Source: Chryseobacterium carnipullorum
GTDB lineage: Bacteria > Bacteroidota > Bacteroidia > Flavobacteriales > Weeksellaceae
DNA length: 64,000 nucleotides
Assembly: GCF_900142785.1 (NCBI RefSeq)
Contig: NZ_FRCD01000003.1
Location: 282,520 to 346,519, forward strand
Direction of reading: 5' to 3'
The translations under genes and the position numbers were made by a program. Shown piece after piece: positions 51,867 to 61,394 of this stretch. The notes under the pieces were generated by a model. It searched no databases, was not told the origin of the DNA, and was given only the letters and a program-made list of their open reading frames with translations. Numbering within the stretch: position 1 is the first letter of the stretch; each line of letters starts with the position of its first letter.

Positions 51867-52445
51867 CTAATTCCGGTCAATTTCAATATCCAGCTTATAC
51901 AGAAGTCCATGCACTTCAGAAAGTGAAAATTTAGCCTTTTTAAGGCGATTGACGGAAGGATCTATGGAATAATTGAAGGAAGTTCTCAGATCTGCTTTTT
52001 CAAGGTTTGTACGATCGAAAATGGCTCCGGAAAGGTCACAGTTTTTAAATACTGATTGAGAGAGATCAGATTCCGCAAAATCGGTTTCAATTAATTTTGA
52101 ATTCTTAAAGACCGTTTTCTTAATTGAAGTAGTATAGAAGACCGCATTATTGAGTGCGCATCCGTCAAAAGTAAATGAAAGACCAAAGCCGTTACATTCA
52201 TTAAACTGAAGTCCGAACATTTTGCATTCTTTGAAATAAACCGAGCGAAAAGCTGTCTTAACGAGTTTTGTCATACTTAGATTACAGGTGATGAACTCGC
52301 AGTCTGTAAAACTGAAACCGGAAAGATCTGCATATTCAAAGCTGCAATTTCTGAAGGTACAGTTTTCGTACTCTCCTCTTTCAAAAGGCTGGTCAGTACA
52401 ATTGATGTTTTGAAAATCCTGATCTGAAATGTATGTCTGTTTCAT
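51867..52445 (-). CDS. Pentapeptide-repeat protein
   Basis: 192 residues with about 20 A(D/N)LXX-type units (YADLSGFSFTDCEF, SDLSQSVFKNCDLSGAIFDR, NLEKADLRTSFNY), folding as a right-handed quadrilateral beta-helix. The end (SIDPSVNRLKKAKFSLSEVH) is common in Bacteroidetes members. DNA-gyrase-protecting Qnr proteins share the fold, but Qnr hallmarks are not evident, so no resistance role is claimed. ATG at 52445. It lies 105 nt downstream of rodA on the same strand and may be co-transcribed. Confidence 0.88.
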   Translation of the reverse strand: MKQTYISDQDFQNINCTDQPFERGEYENCTFRNCSFEYADLSGFSFTDCEFITCNLSMTKLVKTAFRSVYFKECKMFGLQFNECNGFGLSFTFDGCALNNAVFYTTSIKKTVFKNSKLIETDFAESDLSQSVFKNCDLSGAIFDRTNLEKADLRTSFNYSIDPSVNRLKKAKFSLSEVHGLLYKLDIEIDRN

Positions 52446-52550
52446 ATTTACCTCTATTCTTTAAATACTGCTTGTTCTACTCTTCTGATGGCAATGAAGC
52501 TTTTATATTGGTCGTATGAGAAGCGGCAAAAAGACCTCATCTTCCAACGC

Positions 52551-53780
52551 TTAAACCAAGCTGTTCTTATCTGAATAATTGAGTTTAAAGAAAATGAAAG
52601 TCATCATCGAAAAGGCAAGAAGTGAACTTCCTCCGTAGCTGAAATAAGGAAGCGGGATACCTACAGTTGGAAAAAGCCCCATTACCATTCCCAGATTGAT
52701 GGTAAAGTGAAGCATCAGGATAGAAGCAAAGCAATACCCAAATACACGGTTAAAGGTGGACTTCTGCTGTTCTGCCAGGTAATAAATACGTCCGATATAC
52801 ACCATATAGCATAAAACGAGAATTGCGCTTCCTACAAAGCCCCATTCTTCCCCTACTGTACAGAAAATATAATCAGTTTCCTGCTCAGGAACAAATTTCC
52901 CCTGTGTTACCGATCCTTCCCGGTATCCTTTGCCCAGAACGCCACCCGATCCGATAGCGGTTTTGGAATATAATAAGTTGTACCCGGAGGTATCTCTGAA
53001 TGCTTTTTCTCCTTTATAAAGAACCTCAATTCTTTCTCTCTGGTGTTTTGGAAGTTTTTCCAGAATATAAGGTGAGCCGAAAGCCAAACCGCACAATAAA
53101 ATAATGGATCCTGCAATTCCTGAAATAGAAATGACATCCCATGACATTCTGTGATAGTTCATGGCGATCAATACCCCTGCAATGATAACAACGGCTAGTG
53201 CTACATAAATAGGAGGAATAGCCAGAGCGATCAAAAAGACACCGGCAAATACAAATCCTACCCCAAACAAAAGTCCGCTCAATCCTTCTCTATATAATGC
53301 AATAAAAAATGCGATAAATACTAGCATGGAACCTACATCCGGAATCGCCAGAACAACAGCAGCCGGAATTCCGATAATGGCCAGAACAGTCCAGAGTGAT
53401 TTTTTAATCTTAAGATTAAAATCCGGTCCGGAGACATAATTGGCCAGCATTAAAGCAGTTCCGATCTTGGCAAACTCAACCGGCTGCATGGTGAAACTTC
53501 CGAATTTATACCAGTTTTTCTGACCCAGAATTTCTTTTCCAAAAGGAAAAAGTCCGATCAAAAGTAAAACACCACCGATATAAATAATCCCCGCCATGTT
53601 TTCAAAGAACTTACTTCTTCCAACGAATATTATAAGTCCGACAAATAAAGAAATACAGAAAAAAACCAATTGTTTTTCTCCTAATTTCTGGTCAACACTG
53701 TAAATATTAGCAATTGCAAAAATACAAAGCGCGAAATACAGCCCAAGACCAAGTTTATCTATCCCTTCTGCCCACTTCAT
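52551..53780 (-). CDS. rodA: RodA: SEDS peptidoglycan polymerase for cell elongation
   Basis: 409-residue inner-membrane protein with about 10 transmembrane helices that polymerises lipid II glycan strands in the elongasome. SEDS motifs include QPVEFAKIG, QTDYIFCTVGEEWGFVGS (residues 281-298) and FPTVGIPLPYFSYGGSSLL. Start ATG at 53780 overlaps the mrdA stop by 4 nt (ATGA), showing translational coupling to PBP2. Last gene of the mreB-mreC-mreD-mrdA-rodA operon. Confidence 0.95.
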   Translation of the reverse strand: MKWAEGIDKLGLGLYFALCIFAIANIYSVDQKLGEKQLVFFCISLFVGLIIFVGRSKFFENMAGIIYIGGVLLLIGLFPFGKEILGQKNWYKFGSFTMQPVEFAKIGTALMLANYVSGPDFNLKIKKSLWTVLAIIGIPAAVVLAIPDVGSMLVFIAFFIALYREGLSGLLFGVGFVFAGVFLIALAIPPIYVALAVVIIAGVLIAMNYHRMSWDVISISGIAGSIILLCGLAFGSPYILEKLPKHQRERIEVLYKGEKAFRDTSGYNLLYSKTAIGSGGVLGKGYREGSVTQGKFVPEQETDYIFCTVGEEWGFVGSAILVLCYMVYIGRIYYLAEQQKSTFNRVFGYCFASILMLHFTINLGMVMGLFPTVGIPLPYFSYGGSSLLAFSMMTFIFFKLNYSDKNSLV

Positions 53781-55783
53781 TGCTTTACTTTTTTAGCGTT
53801 GTTCTTTGTTTCTTCGTCTATTTTCTTCTGCAGTTTTATTTTCTGCTCTTTAATAAATCTCAGACTATCCTGCTTTCTTTTTAGCTTAACAGAATCTTCC
53901 TTAGGGTCCTTGTATAAACCTTTACGTTTCAGATCTGCTACCCACTGTCTTTTGTATTCGGGCATAAAGCTGGCACTGGTCATCTTTTTGTAAAGATTTT
54001 CTCGCTTCAGATCTCCTGTGATGTACTTTTCAGCAATCACAGTACAGGCAGGTCCTGCCCATGTTGCTCCAAATCCTGCATGTTCCATTACAGCAGCGAC
54101 CACAATCCTTGGTTTATCTGCAGGAGCAATTAAAACAAAGATTGAGTTATCTTTTCCTTGTGGAACCTGTGCAGTCCCTGTTTTGGCAAGTTGGGTAAAG
54201 TCATTGGATTTCAAACTTCTTGCTGTACCCCTTAACACCACCGCTTCCATCCCTTTCAATACAGGCTCGAAGTGTTTAGGATCTACAAGGGTTTTATGTT
54301 TTGTTTTAAATCTTTTATCCGGATTTGGCTTTCCGTCAATCGATTTAACGATATGAGGCGTATAAAACCAGCCTTTGTTGGCAATAGCCGCAACGTAGTT
54401 TGCCAACTGAAGAGGCGTGACCAATACATCTCCCTGTCCCATTCCGTTGAAGATAGAACCGTTCATTGTATAGGCAGAACTCCAGTCTTTTTTGCCGCTC
54501 CTTTTTTCATAAAATTTACCGGAAGGAATTCTTCCAGGCGAGCCTACAGCAATATCGTTGTTCAGATATTCGCCTACCCCAAAGCTGCTCATGATTTTTT
54601 TCCATTCGTCAACTCCTCTTGAAGGGTCTCCCGGATACTTATTCATAATGGCTATATAAGCGTGAGAAAAGTAGCAATTACTCGAAACCTGGATAGAAGG
54701 AATAAGAGGGTCTGCTCCTCCATGCCCTTTAATTCTTAAACCTCTGTAGAAAAATCCGCCACCACAAGGGAAAACTGTATTTTCATCCATAACCCCCATC
54801 TGCATTCCTGCAAGAGCGGTCAGCAACTTGAAAGTAGATCCCGGAGGATAAGCCGCCTGAACAGACCTGTCAAAAGTAGGTTTGTTTTCGTATAAGGTAT
54901 CTTTAGAAAGCGCGTAAAGATTTTTAGATTTATAAGGTCCGGTAAATAAATTAGGATCAATATCCGGTCCTGTGGCCATGGTGAGAATTTCACCATTATT
55001 AGGATCAATGGCAACGATAGCTCCATGTTTACCGACGAGCATTTCTTCTGCCATCCTTTGAAGATCGTAATCAATTGTTAAAGTAATATCTTTTCCGGTA
55101 ACCACATCTTTATCTAAAGTTCCGTTTTTATAAGATCCTATATTGCGAAGTCTGATATCCTTTTGGATATACTTGATGCCTTTAATCCCGCGAAGTTCTT
55201 TTTCATATGATTTTTCAACTCCTGTTTTACCGATAAAATCTCCCGGAAGATAGTAGGCTGAATCTTTTTTTATTTCTCTTTCATTCACTTCACTGGTATA
55301 CCCCAAAAGGTTTCCGGAAGTGCCTACCTCATACTGACGCTGAGGTCTTGATACGATACTGAATGCGGGATATTTGAAAATAATCTCCTGCACCCTGGCA
55401 ATATCTTCTCTGCTGAGGTCCTTTAAAAAGGTCATAGGGGTCAGCTTTGAATAGTATTTTTCTTTCTTAATAATATCGATTCTTTTGATAAAATCAGTTT
55501 TGCTGATCTGCATAAGAGTACAGAAACCCAAAGTATCAAAATCGGGTTTCATTAAGGCCTGCGTAAAGGAAATCTCATAAGCCGGCTGGTTTCCCACCAG
55601 GATCTTTCCATTTCTGTCGAAGACCACCCCTCTCTGCGGGATGACGTATTCCGTTTTGATGGAGGTATTAGCCGCATTTAAGGCATAACGGTCTGTAAAT
55701 AACTGTAAATAAGCAAGCCTCGCCACAAAAATAATGGCGATGACAACTAATATGGAAAAGATTTTTAAATAACGTGTGTTCAA
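53777..55783 (-). CDS. mrdA: Penicillin-binding protein 2 (transpeptidase for elongation)
   Basis: 668 residues. One N-terminal membrane helix, a dimerisation domain (about 45-230), then the transpeptidase domain: active Ser316 in AAYPPGSTFKL, SSNCYF and KTGTAQ. Starts with TTG at 55783: this codon overlaps the mreD stop (TTGA), and the first internal Met is at residue 78, too late to keep the membrane helix. Crosslinks peptidoglycan in the elongasome with RodA, whose gene overlaps the end of this one. The Lys-rich C-terminal tail (about 60 residues) is an addition. Confidence 0.95.
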   Translation of the reverse strand: MNTRYLKIFSILVVIAIIFVARLAYLQLFTDRYALNAANTSIKTEYVIPQRGVVFDRNGKILVGNQPAYEISFTQALMKPDFDTLGFCTLMQISKTDFIKRIDIIKKEKYYSKLTPMTFLKDLSREDIARVQEIIFKYPAFSIVSRPQRQYEVGTSGNLLGYTSEVNEREIKKDSAYYLPGDFIGKTGVEKSYEKELRGIKGIKYIQKDIRLRNIGSYKNGTLDKDVVTGKDITLTIDYDLQRMAEEMLVGKHGAIVAIDPNNGEILTMATGPDIDPNLFTGPYKSKNLYALSKDTLYENKPTFDRSVQAAYPPGSTFKLLTALAGMQMGVMDENTVFPCGGGFFYRGLRIKGHGGADPLIPSIQVSSNCYFSHAYIAIMNKYPGDPSRGVDEWKKIMSSFGVGEYLNNDIAVGSPGRIPSGKFYEKRSGKKDWSSAYTMNGSIFNGMGQGDVLVTPLQLANYVAAIANKGWFYTPHIVKSIDGKPNPDKRFKTKHKTLVDPKHFEPVLKGMEAVVLRGTARSLKSNDFTQLAKTGTAQVPQGKDNSIFVLIAPADKPRIVVAAVMEHAGFGATWAGPACTVIAEKYITGDLKRENLYKKMTSASFMPEYKRQWVADLKRKGLYKDPKEDSVKLKRKQDSLRFIKEQKIKLQKKIDEETKNNAKKVKQ

Positions 55784-56286
55784 ACTTTTTGTTTGATTTT
55801 AAATATTAATGCGTAAACAACGATAAATATAAAGGAAATTATACTTGTTATCACTACATTAAGTAATATTTCGAAAAAACGGCTAAATTTAAAAAATTCA
55901 ATGTACTGCACTAAAAGCTGGTGCAGAAAGATACTTGAAAAAAGAAACAGTAAAAACTGTGCCCACTGAAGGGACTGAAAAGAGAAAAAGTCTGTGGAAG
56001 TATCTGTGGAAGTTCTGAAAATCAATGTTCTGAAATAAGCAATAAGGGTAGTCGCAAATGCATTGATTCCCCATGAAAAGAGGAACGCATCTACAGAAAG
56101 TCCGATTAAAAAGCTTAAAGCTAAAAACTGATATTTATTTCTGAAGAAAGGATAAAACATGACAAAAACCGGATAAAGAACCGGTGTGTACTTTCCGAAA
56201 AGAATGATCTTGTTGAGTACAAAAATCTGTAATGCAACCAGGAAGATCATGATCAATATATCGGTAAATAGAGTCCTGCTAATCAT
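55780..56286 (-). CDS. mreD: MreD rod-shape membrane protein
   Basis: 168 residues with about five hydrophobic helices and few conserved charged residues, as expected for MreD, the inner-membrane link between MreC and the elongasome. The call rests on position between mreC and mrdA and on topology. Its start overlaps the mreC end by 8 nt and its stop overlaps the mrdA start by 4 nt. Confidence 0.88.
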   Translation of the reverse strand: MISRTLFTDILIMIFLVALQIFVLNKIILFGKYTPVLYPVFVMFYPFFRNKYQFLALSFLIGLSVDAFLFSWGINAFATTLIAYFRTLIFRTSTDTSTDFFSFQSLQWAQFLLFLFSSIFLHQLLVQYIEFFKFSRFFEILLNVVITSIISFIFIVVYALIFKIKQKV

Positions 56287-57133
56287 TTTCTTTTTTTATT
56301 ACGGTCTGCAATGTATCCTGAATTCTCTGTACTTCTGCTTTTTTAAGGTTTTTCACTACAAATACCTTGCTCAGCGCACCCATTTTTTCGCTCAGTTCCA
56401 CTGAGATATCCCAGAAACCAGTCTTGTTATCTACAGAATATCCTGCAATAGTGCCTATCATTACTCCCTTCGGAAAAATAGCGGATTTGCCATCTGTAAC
56501 AACGGTATCTCCAACTTTCAAAGCCACATATTTAGGAATGTCTGCAAGGTGCATTACTCTTGAATTATCACCATTCCAGGTTAAAGTTCCAAAGTACCCT
56601 GAGTTTTTCAACGAAGCGTTGATTCTGATTTTATTAACACTCAAAACAGACTGAACCAAAGCATAGCTGTCTGTAGAGTTGATTACAATTCCGGCAATTC
56701 CTTTGGGAGCCATTACGCCCATCTGAGGAAAAACCCCATCTCTGCGGCCACGGTTGATTGTAAAGTAATTATTTCTTCTGTTGATACTGTTAAATACGAT
56801 TTCACCATCTACAAAAGTATAGATCTGCCCGCCACCTAAAGTATCATGAACTTTTTTGAATACAGGATTTTTCGCCCCTTCTTTTCCATAGAGCTGAATC
56901 ATCAGCGACTTATTCTGAGCCACAAGATCTTCGTTGATCTGTTTCAGTTTCAGATATGAAACTCCTTCATCAATATACCCCGAAATCCATGAATTCAGCG
57001 CAGCCGACTGGCCAGCTACCCATGATTTCTGCATGGCGTTTTTAGAGAATATCAGAACCAGAGCAACAATCTGCAGGAATATAAAGAAGACAAAGAGGGC
57101 GTTCTTCGAAAATAGTCTCAGCAAAAATCCCAT
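56279..57133 (-). CDS. mreC: MreC rod-shape protein
   Basis: 284 residues: one N-terminal transmembrane helix (ALFVFFIFLQIVALVLIFS), a coiled coil at about 55-85, then the beta-rich periplasmic MreC domain (NYFTINRGRRDGVFPQMGVM, GIAGIVINSTDSYALVQSVL). It links MreB filaments to PBP2. ATG at 57133, 28 nt after the mreB stop. Confidence 0.93.
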   Translation of the reverse strand: MGFLLRLFSKNALFVFFIFLQIVALVLIFSKNAMQKSWVAGQSAALNSWISGYIDEGVSYLKLKQINEDLVAQNKSLMIQLYGKEGAKNPVFKKVHDTLGGGQIYTFVDGEIVFNSINRRNNYFTINRGRRDGVFPQMGVMAPKGIAGIVINSTDSYALVQSVLSVNKIRINASLKNSGYFGTLTWNGDNSRVMHLADIPKYVALKVGDTVVTDGKSAIFPKGVMIGTIAGYSVDNKTGFWDISVELSEKMGALSKVFVVKNLKKAEVQRIQDTLQTVIKKEND

Positions 57134-57161
57134 TCAGATATATAGTCGTAAAAGGTTAAAA

Positions 57162-58187
57162 TTATTTAATTAAGAAATTGAATTTATCCATATTCTTAAG
57201 GGCAATACCGGTTCCGCGAACAACAGCTCTCAACGGATCTTCTGCTACAAACACAGGAAGACCGGTCTTTTTGTGCAATCTGTCTGCAAGACCTCTCAAT
57301 AAAGCACCTCCTCCCGCAAGATAGATACCCGTTTTATAAATATCAGCAGCCAATTCCGGTGGTGTAAGAGAAAGTGTTTCCATAACTGCATCTTCAATTC
57401 TGATGATAGATTTGTCTAATGCACGAGCAATTTCCTTATACCCTACCATGATTTCTTTTGGCTTCCCTGTAATAAGATCTCTACCCTGTACCGGAATATC
57501 TTCAATATCAACATCAAGATCTTCCACTGCAGAACCTACTTCAATTTTGATTCTCTCAGCCGTTCTCTCTCCGATGTAAAGGTTGTGGTGAGTTCTGAGA
57601 TAGTAAGCGATATCATTGGTAAACACGTCTCCTGCAATTTTCACCGATTTGTCACAAACAATACCTCCTAAGGCAACCACAGCAATCTCCGTAGTACCAC
57701 CACCTATATCGATGATCATATTTCCTTCAGGCTTCTGTACGTCGATTCCAACTCCTATTGCGGCAGCCATTGGCTCATAGATCAATCTTACTTCTTTCGC
57801 ATTCACTTTCTGAGCAGAATCTCTAACGGCTCTTTTCTCAACTTCAGTAATACCAGAAGGAATACAGATTACAATTCTCAGTGCCGGCTGTATGAATCTA
57901 CCTTTGATTCCGGGAATCTTTTTGATAAATTCTTTAATCATGTGTTCAGAAGCATGGAAATCAGCGATCACCCCATCTTTCAGTGGACGGATCGTTTTGA
58001 TATCCTCATGAGTTTTACCCTGCATATGCTTAGCCTGCTCACCGACCGCAATAGGTCTACCCGTAGAACGTTCAATTGCAACAATTGAAGGCTGATCTAT
58101 AACAATTTTATTATTATGGATGATTAGGGTGTTGGCAGTACCAAGGTCTATCGCAATTTCTTGCGTAAACATATCGAATAAACTCAT
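57162..58187 (-). CDS. mreB: MreB actin-like rod-shape determining protein
   Basis: 341 residues. Actin fold motifs: IAIDLGTANTLI (phosphate 1), MIIDIGGGTTEIAV (phosphate 2), AGGGALLRG (adenosine). MreB filaments under the inner membrane position the cell-wall synthesis complex. First gene of a five-gene elongasome operon, with a -7 box (reverse complement TATCTTTG at 58212-58219) just upstream. Confidence 0.97.
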   Translation of the reverse strand: MSLFDMFTQEIAIDLGTANTLIIHNNKIVIDQPSIVAIERSTGRPIAVGEQAKHMQGKTHEDIKTIRPLKDGVIADFHASEHMIKEFIKKIPGIKGRFIQPALRIVICIPSGITEVEKRAVRDSAQKVNAKEVRLIYEPMAAAIGVGIDVQKPEGNMIIDIGGGTTEIAVVALGGIVCDKSVKIAGDVFTNDIAYYLRTHHNLYIGERTAERIKIEVGSAVEDLDVDIEDIPVQGRDLITGKPKEIMVGYKEIARALDKSIIRIEDAVMETLSLTPPELAADIYKTGIYLAGGGALLRGLADRLHKKTGLPVFVAEDPLRAVVRGTGIALKNMDKFNFLIK

Positions 58188-58211
58188 ATTTTCCTTCTGA
58201 TTTTAAGTTTA

Positions 58212-58219
58212 CAAAGATA
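58212..58219 (-). promoter_or_regulatory. -7 box of the mreB operon
   Basis: Reverse complement TATCTTTG matches TAnnTTTG, 24 nt before the mreB start. No obvious -33 TTG. Confidence 0.6.
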
Positions 58220-58572
58220 TGAATTTAACACCACTAAAGAAATTTAACCTGCATATAATTTGGTTAAAATTTTATTAAAATTCACAATTCTTTATTAAGT
58301 TTTGATTTAATCATTTACAGAGCCTTATTTAAACTAAAATTAATGGGACCAAACAAGAAAACAGGGGAATGAAAGGCAATTAAATCAAAAACAGCAACAG
58401 GAACACAACGAAAAACCAATAAAGAACTGATTATAAGCGATTTTCAAACAACAATACTCCATTTGAAACCATCTATCATTTCTTCACATCTGACTTCCCT
58501 CTATTTTTTAACAATAGTTTTTCACGATAATTATCATATACATTATCAGAGGATGATTAATTAAAAAAACCG
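58220..58572. other. AT-rich divergent promoter region between mreB and hemA
   Basis: Gap of about 350 nt with no ORF. It holds the mreB promoter at its left edge and the hemA promoter at its right edge. I see no operator or repeat in the middle. Confidence 0.5.
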
Positions 58573-58580
58573 TAAATTTG
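58573..58580 (+). promoter_or_regulatory. -7 box of the hem operon (TAAATTTG)
   Basis: Matches TAnnTTTG and lies 8 nt before the hemA ATG, so the transcript has almost no leader. No clear -33. Confidence 0.6.
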
Positions 58581-58588
58581 CACTGCTT

Positions 58589-59863
58589 ATGTTACAGTAT
58601 TCCAACATCCATCAAACATCGAATTTTGCTGTGCTTTCCATCAGCTATGAAAAAGCAGATGCAGAAACGAGGGGTAAATTTGCATTTTTTGATGAGAATA
58701 TCAAAAACTTTGTCACCAGAATTCACAATGTGGATTTAGGGGATGCATTTGTGGTTTCCACTTGTAACAGGACCGAGATCTATACCACTTCACCGAATTA
58801 TCTTCTGATCGCAGAAGAATACTGCAAAACGATTGGAGTACATCTTACAGATTTTCTTCAGTTTGCCAATATTCTGACCAAGGAAGAGGCGCTTATCCAT
58901 CTGTTCAGAGTAGCAGCAGGACTGGAGAGCCAGATCATCGGGGATTTTGAGATCATCGGACAGATCAAAAAAGCGTACAGCCGGTTTAAAAAAGAGAGGC
59001 AGAATTCCAATCCTTATCTGGAAAGAGCCATTAATGCTGCTATTCAGATTTCGAAAAGAATTAAGAATGAAACCGGAATTTCCACTGGTGCTGCATCGGT
59101 ATCTTATGCAGCTGTTCATTATATTTTAAACAACCAGAAAAAAATTACGGAAAAGAACATTCTTCTTTTGGGCGTAGGTGAAATTGGACAGAATACGGTT
59201 GAAAACCTGGTAAAACATGTGTATCAGCCTAAAATTAAAATTGCCAACAGAACTCAGGAGAAAGCTGAAAAAATTTCCGAAAAATATCATATTCCTCACG
59301 TTGACTATTCTGATTTTGACAAAGAATTAAAAGAAACCGATATCCTCATTGTTGCGACGGGAGCAAAACATCCTATCATCAATAAGTCTCACTTCCCGAA
59401 CGGAAAGGAAACCCTTGTGATTGATCTATCGATTCCGCACAACGTTGAAAAAAACGTTACGGAAAATGAAAATGTAACCCTGATTGATGTAGATGAGCTT
59501 TCCAAACAGATCCAGGAGACGATTCAGCAGCGTGAAAAAGAAATTCCGAAAGCTGAAAAAATCATCAAAGAACTGATGAAAGAGTTTCTGGAATGGGAAA
59601 AAAAGAGAAAGCTGGCCCCAAACATTCACCATTTCAAAGCTGTTCTGAAGAATATGGAACGTAATGAAATGCATAACTTTTACAGAAAAAATAAATACAT
59701 CAACATCACGGACATGGAGCTTTCTGACAAAATGATCCAGAAAATCACCAACCGTTTTGCAAAATTTATCATCGACAACCCTTTAAAAGCCGAAGAAATT
59801 AGTAAATTAATGCACGAAATATTAGTTGAACAACCAAACAACGAATTCAATGAAAAGCATTAG
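58589..59863 (+). CDS. hemA: Glutamyl-tRNA reductase
   Basis: 424 residues. Reduces glutamyl-tRNA to glutamate-1-semialdehyde, the first committed step of haem synthesis by the C5 route. Active Cys59 in VVSTCNRTEIY; NADPH-binding LLLGVGEIGQNTVEN; C-terminal helical dimerisation domain. ATG 58589 follows a TAAATTTG box very closely. Its end overlaps hemC by 14 nt. Confidence 0.96.
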   Translation: MLQYSNIHQTSNFAVLSISYEKADAETRGKFAFFDENIKNFVTRIHNVDLGDAFVVSTCNRTEIYTTSPNYLLIAEEYCKTIGVHLTDFLQFANILTKEEALIHLFRVAAGLESQIIGDFEIIGQIKKAYSRFKKERQNSNPYLERAINAAIQISKRIKNETGISTGAASVSYAAVHYILNNQKKITEKNILLLGVGEIGQNTVENLVKHVYQPKIKIANRTQEKAEKISEKYHIPHVDYSDFDKELKETDILIVATGAKHPIINKSHFPNGKETLVIDLSIPHNVEKNVTENENVTLIDVDELSKQIQETIQQREKEIPKAEKIIKELMKEFLEWEKKRKLAPNIHHFKAVLKNMERNEMHNFYRKNKYINITDMELSDKMIQKITNRFAKFIIDNPLKAEEISKLMHEILVEQPNNEFNEKH

Positions 59864-60758
59864 GATCGGAACAAGAAATTCCGCACTGGCACTTTGGCAG
59901 GCAAGAGAGGTTGCAAGGAACCTTCAAAACCGCAATTATTTAACGGAAATCATTCCTATCGTCTCTTCGGGCGATAAGAACTTAAATCAACCGCTTTATT
60001 CTTTAGGAATCACCGGGGTTTTCACAAGAGACCTTGATGTCGCCCTGTTGAATGATGAGATTGATATTGCTGTACATTCTTTAAAAGATGTTCCAACTCA
60101 GCTTCCGCAAAATATTGAGATCATCACGTATCTGGAAAGAGATTTCCCACAGGATGTTCTGATCAGAAAAGAATCTGCACGAAATAAAGAATTCCATGAG
60201 CTGAAACTGGCCACCAGCAGTTTGAGAAGAAGAGCATTCTGGTTAAAGAATTATCCTCACGCTGAGTTTTCAGACATACGAGGAAACATCCAGACGCGTC
60301 TTCAAAAACTGGAGGACGGAGATTTTGATGCAACGATTTTATCTCTGGCAGGTATTAAGAGAATGAAAATGGACATTGACTATGAAATGCTTCCATTAAT
60401 GATCCCAGCTGCTTCTCAGGGAGTGATTGCTGTTGCAGGACATTCAGAAAAAACCGAGATCAATGAGATCTTAGCACAAATCAACCATAAGAAAACCCAG
60501 ATCTGTGTAGAGATCGAAAGAAATTTCCTGAGCACCCTGGAAGGCGGATGTACTGCCCCAATCGGAGCTTTTGCTGAAATCATCGAAAATCAGGTCCGTT
60601 TCAAAGCTGCTCTTTGCTCTTTAGATGGTAAAAACTGTATCGCTACCGACGAAAGTTTTGAATATAATGAAACTGAGAATTTCGGAGAAAAGTTCGCTAA
60701 GATTGTCCTTGAAAACGGAGGTAAGGAACTAATGACTGAAATTAAAAATTCTTATTAA
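59850..60758 (+). CDS. hemC: Hydroxymethylbilane synthase (porphobilinogen deaminase)
   Basis: 302 residues from ATG 59850 (MKSIRIGTRNSALALW); an upstream TTG frame adds 8 unneeded residues. Condenses four porphobilinogens. The cofactor-binding Cys234 is in TLEGGCTAPIGAF, and the Lys/Arg set is in KLATSSLRRRAFWLKN. Start overlaps the hemA 3' end by 14 nt, indicating coupling. Confidence 0.95.
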   Translation: MKSIRIGTRNSALALWQAREVARNLQNRNYLTEIIPIVSSGDKNLNQPLYSLGITGVFTRDLDVALLNDEIDIAVHSLKDVPTQLPQNIEIITYLERDFPQDVLIRKESARNKEFHELKLATSSLRRRAFWLKNYPHAEFSDIRGNIQTRLQKLEDGDFDATILSLAGIKRMKMDIDYEMLPLMIPAASQGVIAVAGHSEKTEINEILAQINHKKTQICVEIERNFLSTLEGGCTAPIGAFAEIIENQVRFKAALCSLDGKNCIATDESFEYNETENFGEKFAKIVLENGGKELMTEIKNSY

Positions 60759-60803
60759 AAACTTTTGAGTCTATTTGTACTTTAATATTCTTATGTACAA
60801 ACA

Positions 60804-61385
60804 ATGAAAAAGTCCCTGTTTTTACTCCTACTTATATTCTGCGTGTTTATCACAAACGCACAGAATAAATTTGCGCTTCAGTTATCTGATTCTGCTTTGG
60901 GATTAATCGATCACACAATCAGATACGATCCCACTTATTTTATACTCAAATATCCTGATGGCGACGTTCCTGCAGATAAAGGAGTCTGCACCGACGTTGT
61001 TATAAGAGCGTATAGAAAATTAGGAATTGATCTGCAAAAGGAAGTACACGAGGATATGGCGAAAAACTTCTCAAAATATCCAAAAATCTGGGGATTGAAA
61101 AAACCGGACACAAATATCGATCATCGCAGGGTTCCGAACCTTGCCGTATTTTTTTCTACATTTGGAAAAACAAAATCCATTGAAACCAATCCTTCACTTT
61201 ATATTCCAGGAGATATTGTTACCTGGCTTTTACCCGGAAATTTGACGCATATCGGAATTGTTGTGAATAAAAAATCTACTGATGGAAAGAGGTTTTTGAT
61301 TGTCCATAATATAGGTGGCGGACAGGTGATGGAAGATGTCCTTTTTAAATACACGATTACAGGACATTATCAATACCAGAAATAG
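60804..61385 (+). CDS. DUF1287 family exported protein
   Basis: 193 residues with signal peptide (LFLLLLIFCVFITNAQ). The DUF1287 pattern is clear: GVCTDVVIRAYRKLGIDLQ, YIPGDIVTWLLPGN, LTHIGIVVN and HNIGGGQ. The Cys/His arrangement resembles NlpC/P60 papain-like folds, so a cell-wall amidase or hydrolase role is plausible but not shown. Sits inside the hem operon, 45 nt after hemC and 9 nt before the amidase gene. Confidence 0.85.
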   Translation: MKKSLFLLLLIFCVFITNAQNKFALQLSDSALGLIDHTIRYDPTYFILKYPDGDVPADKGVCTDVVIRAYRKLGIDLQKEVHEDMAKNFSKYPKIWGLKKPDTNIDHRRVPNLAVFFSTFGKTKSIETNPSLYIPGDIVTWLLPGNLTHIGIVVNKKSTDGKRFLIVHNIGGGQVMEDVLFKYTITGHYQYQK

Positions 61386-61394
61386 GCTCCTTTT

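Noticed and set aside
51867..52445. Pentapeptide protein as a Qnr quinolone-resistance determinant
   Set aside because: It shares only the repeat fold; length and terminal regions fit generic Bacteroidetes pentapeptide proteins.
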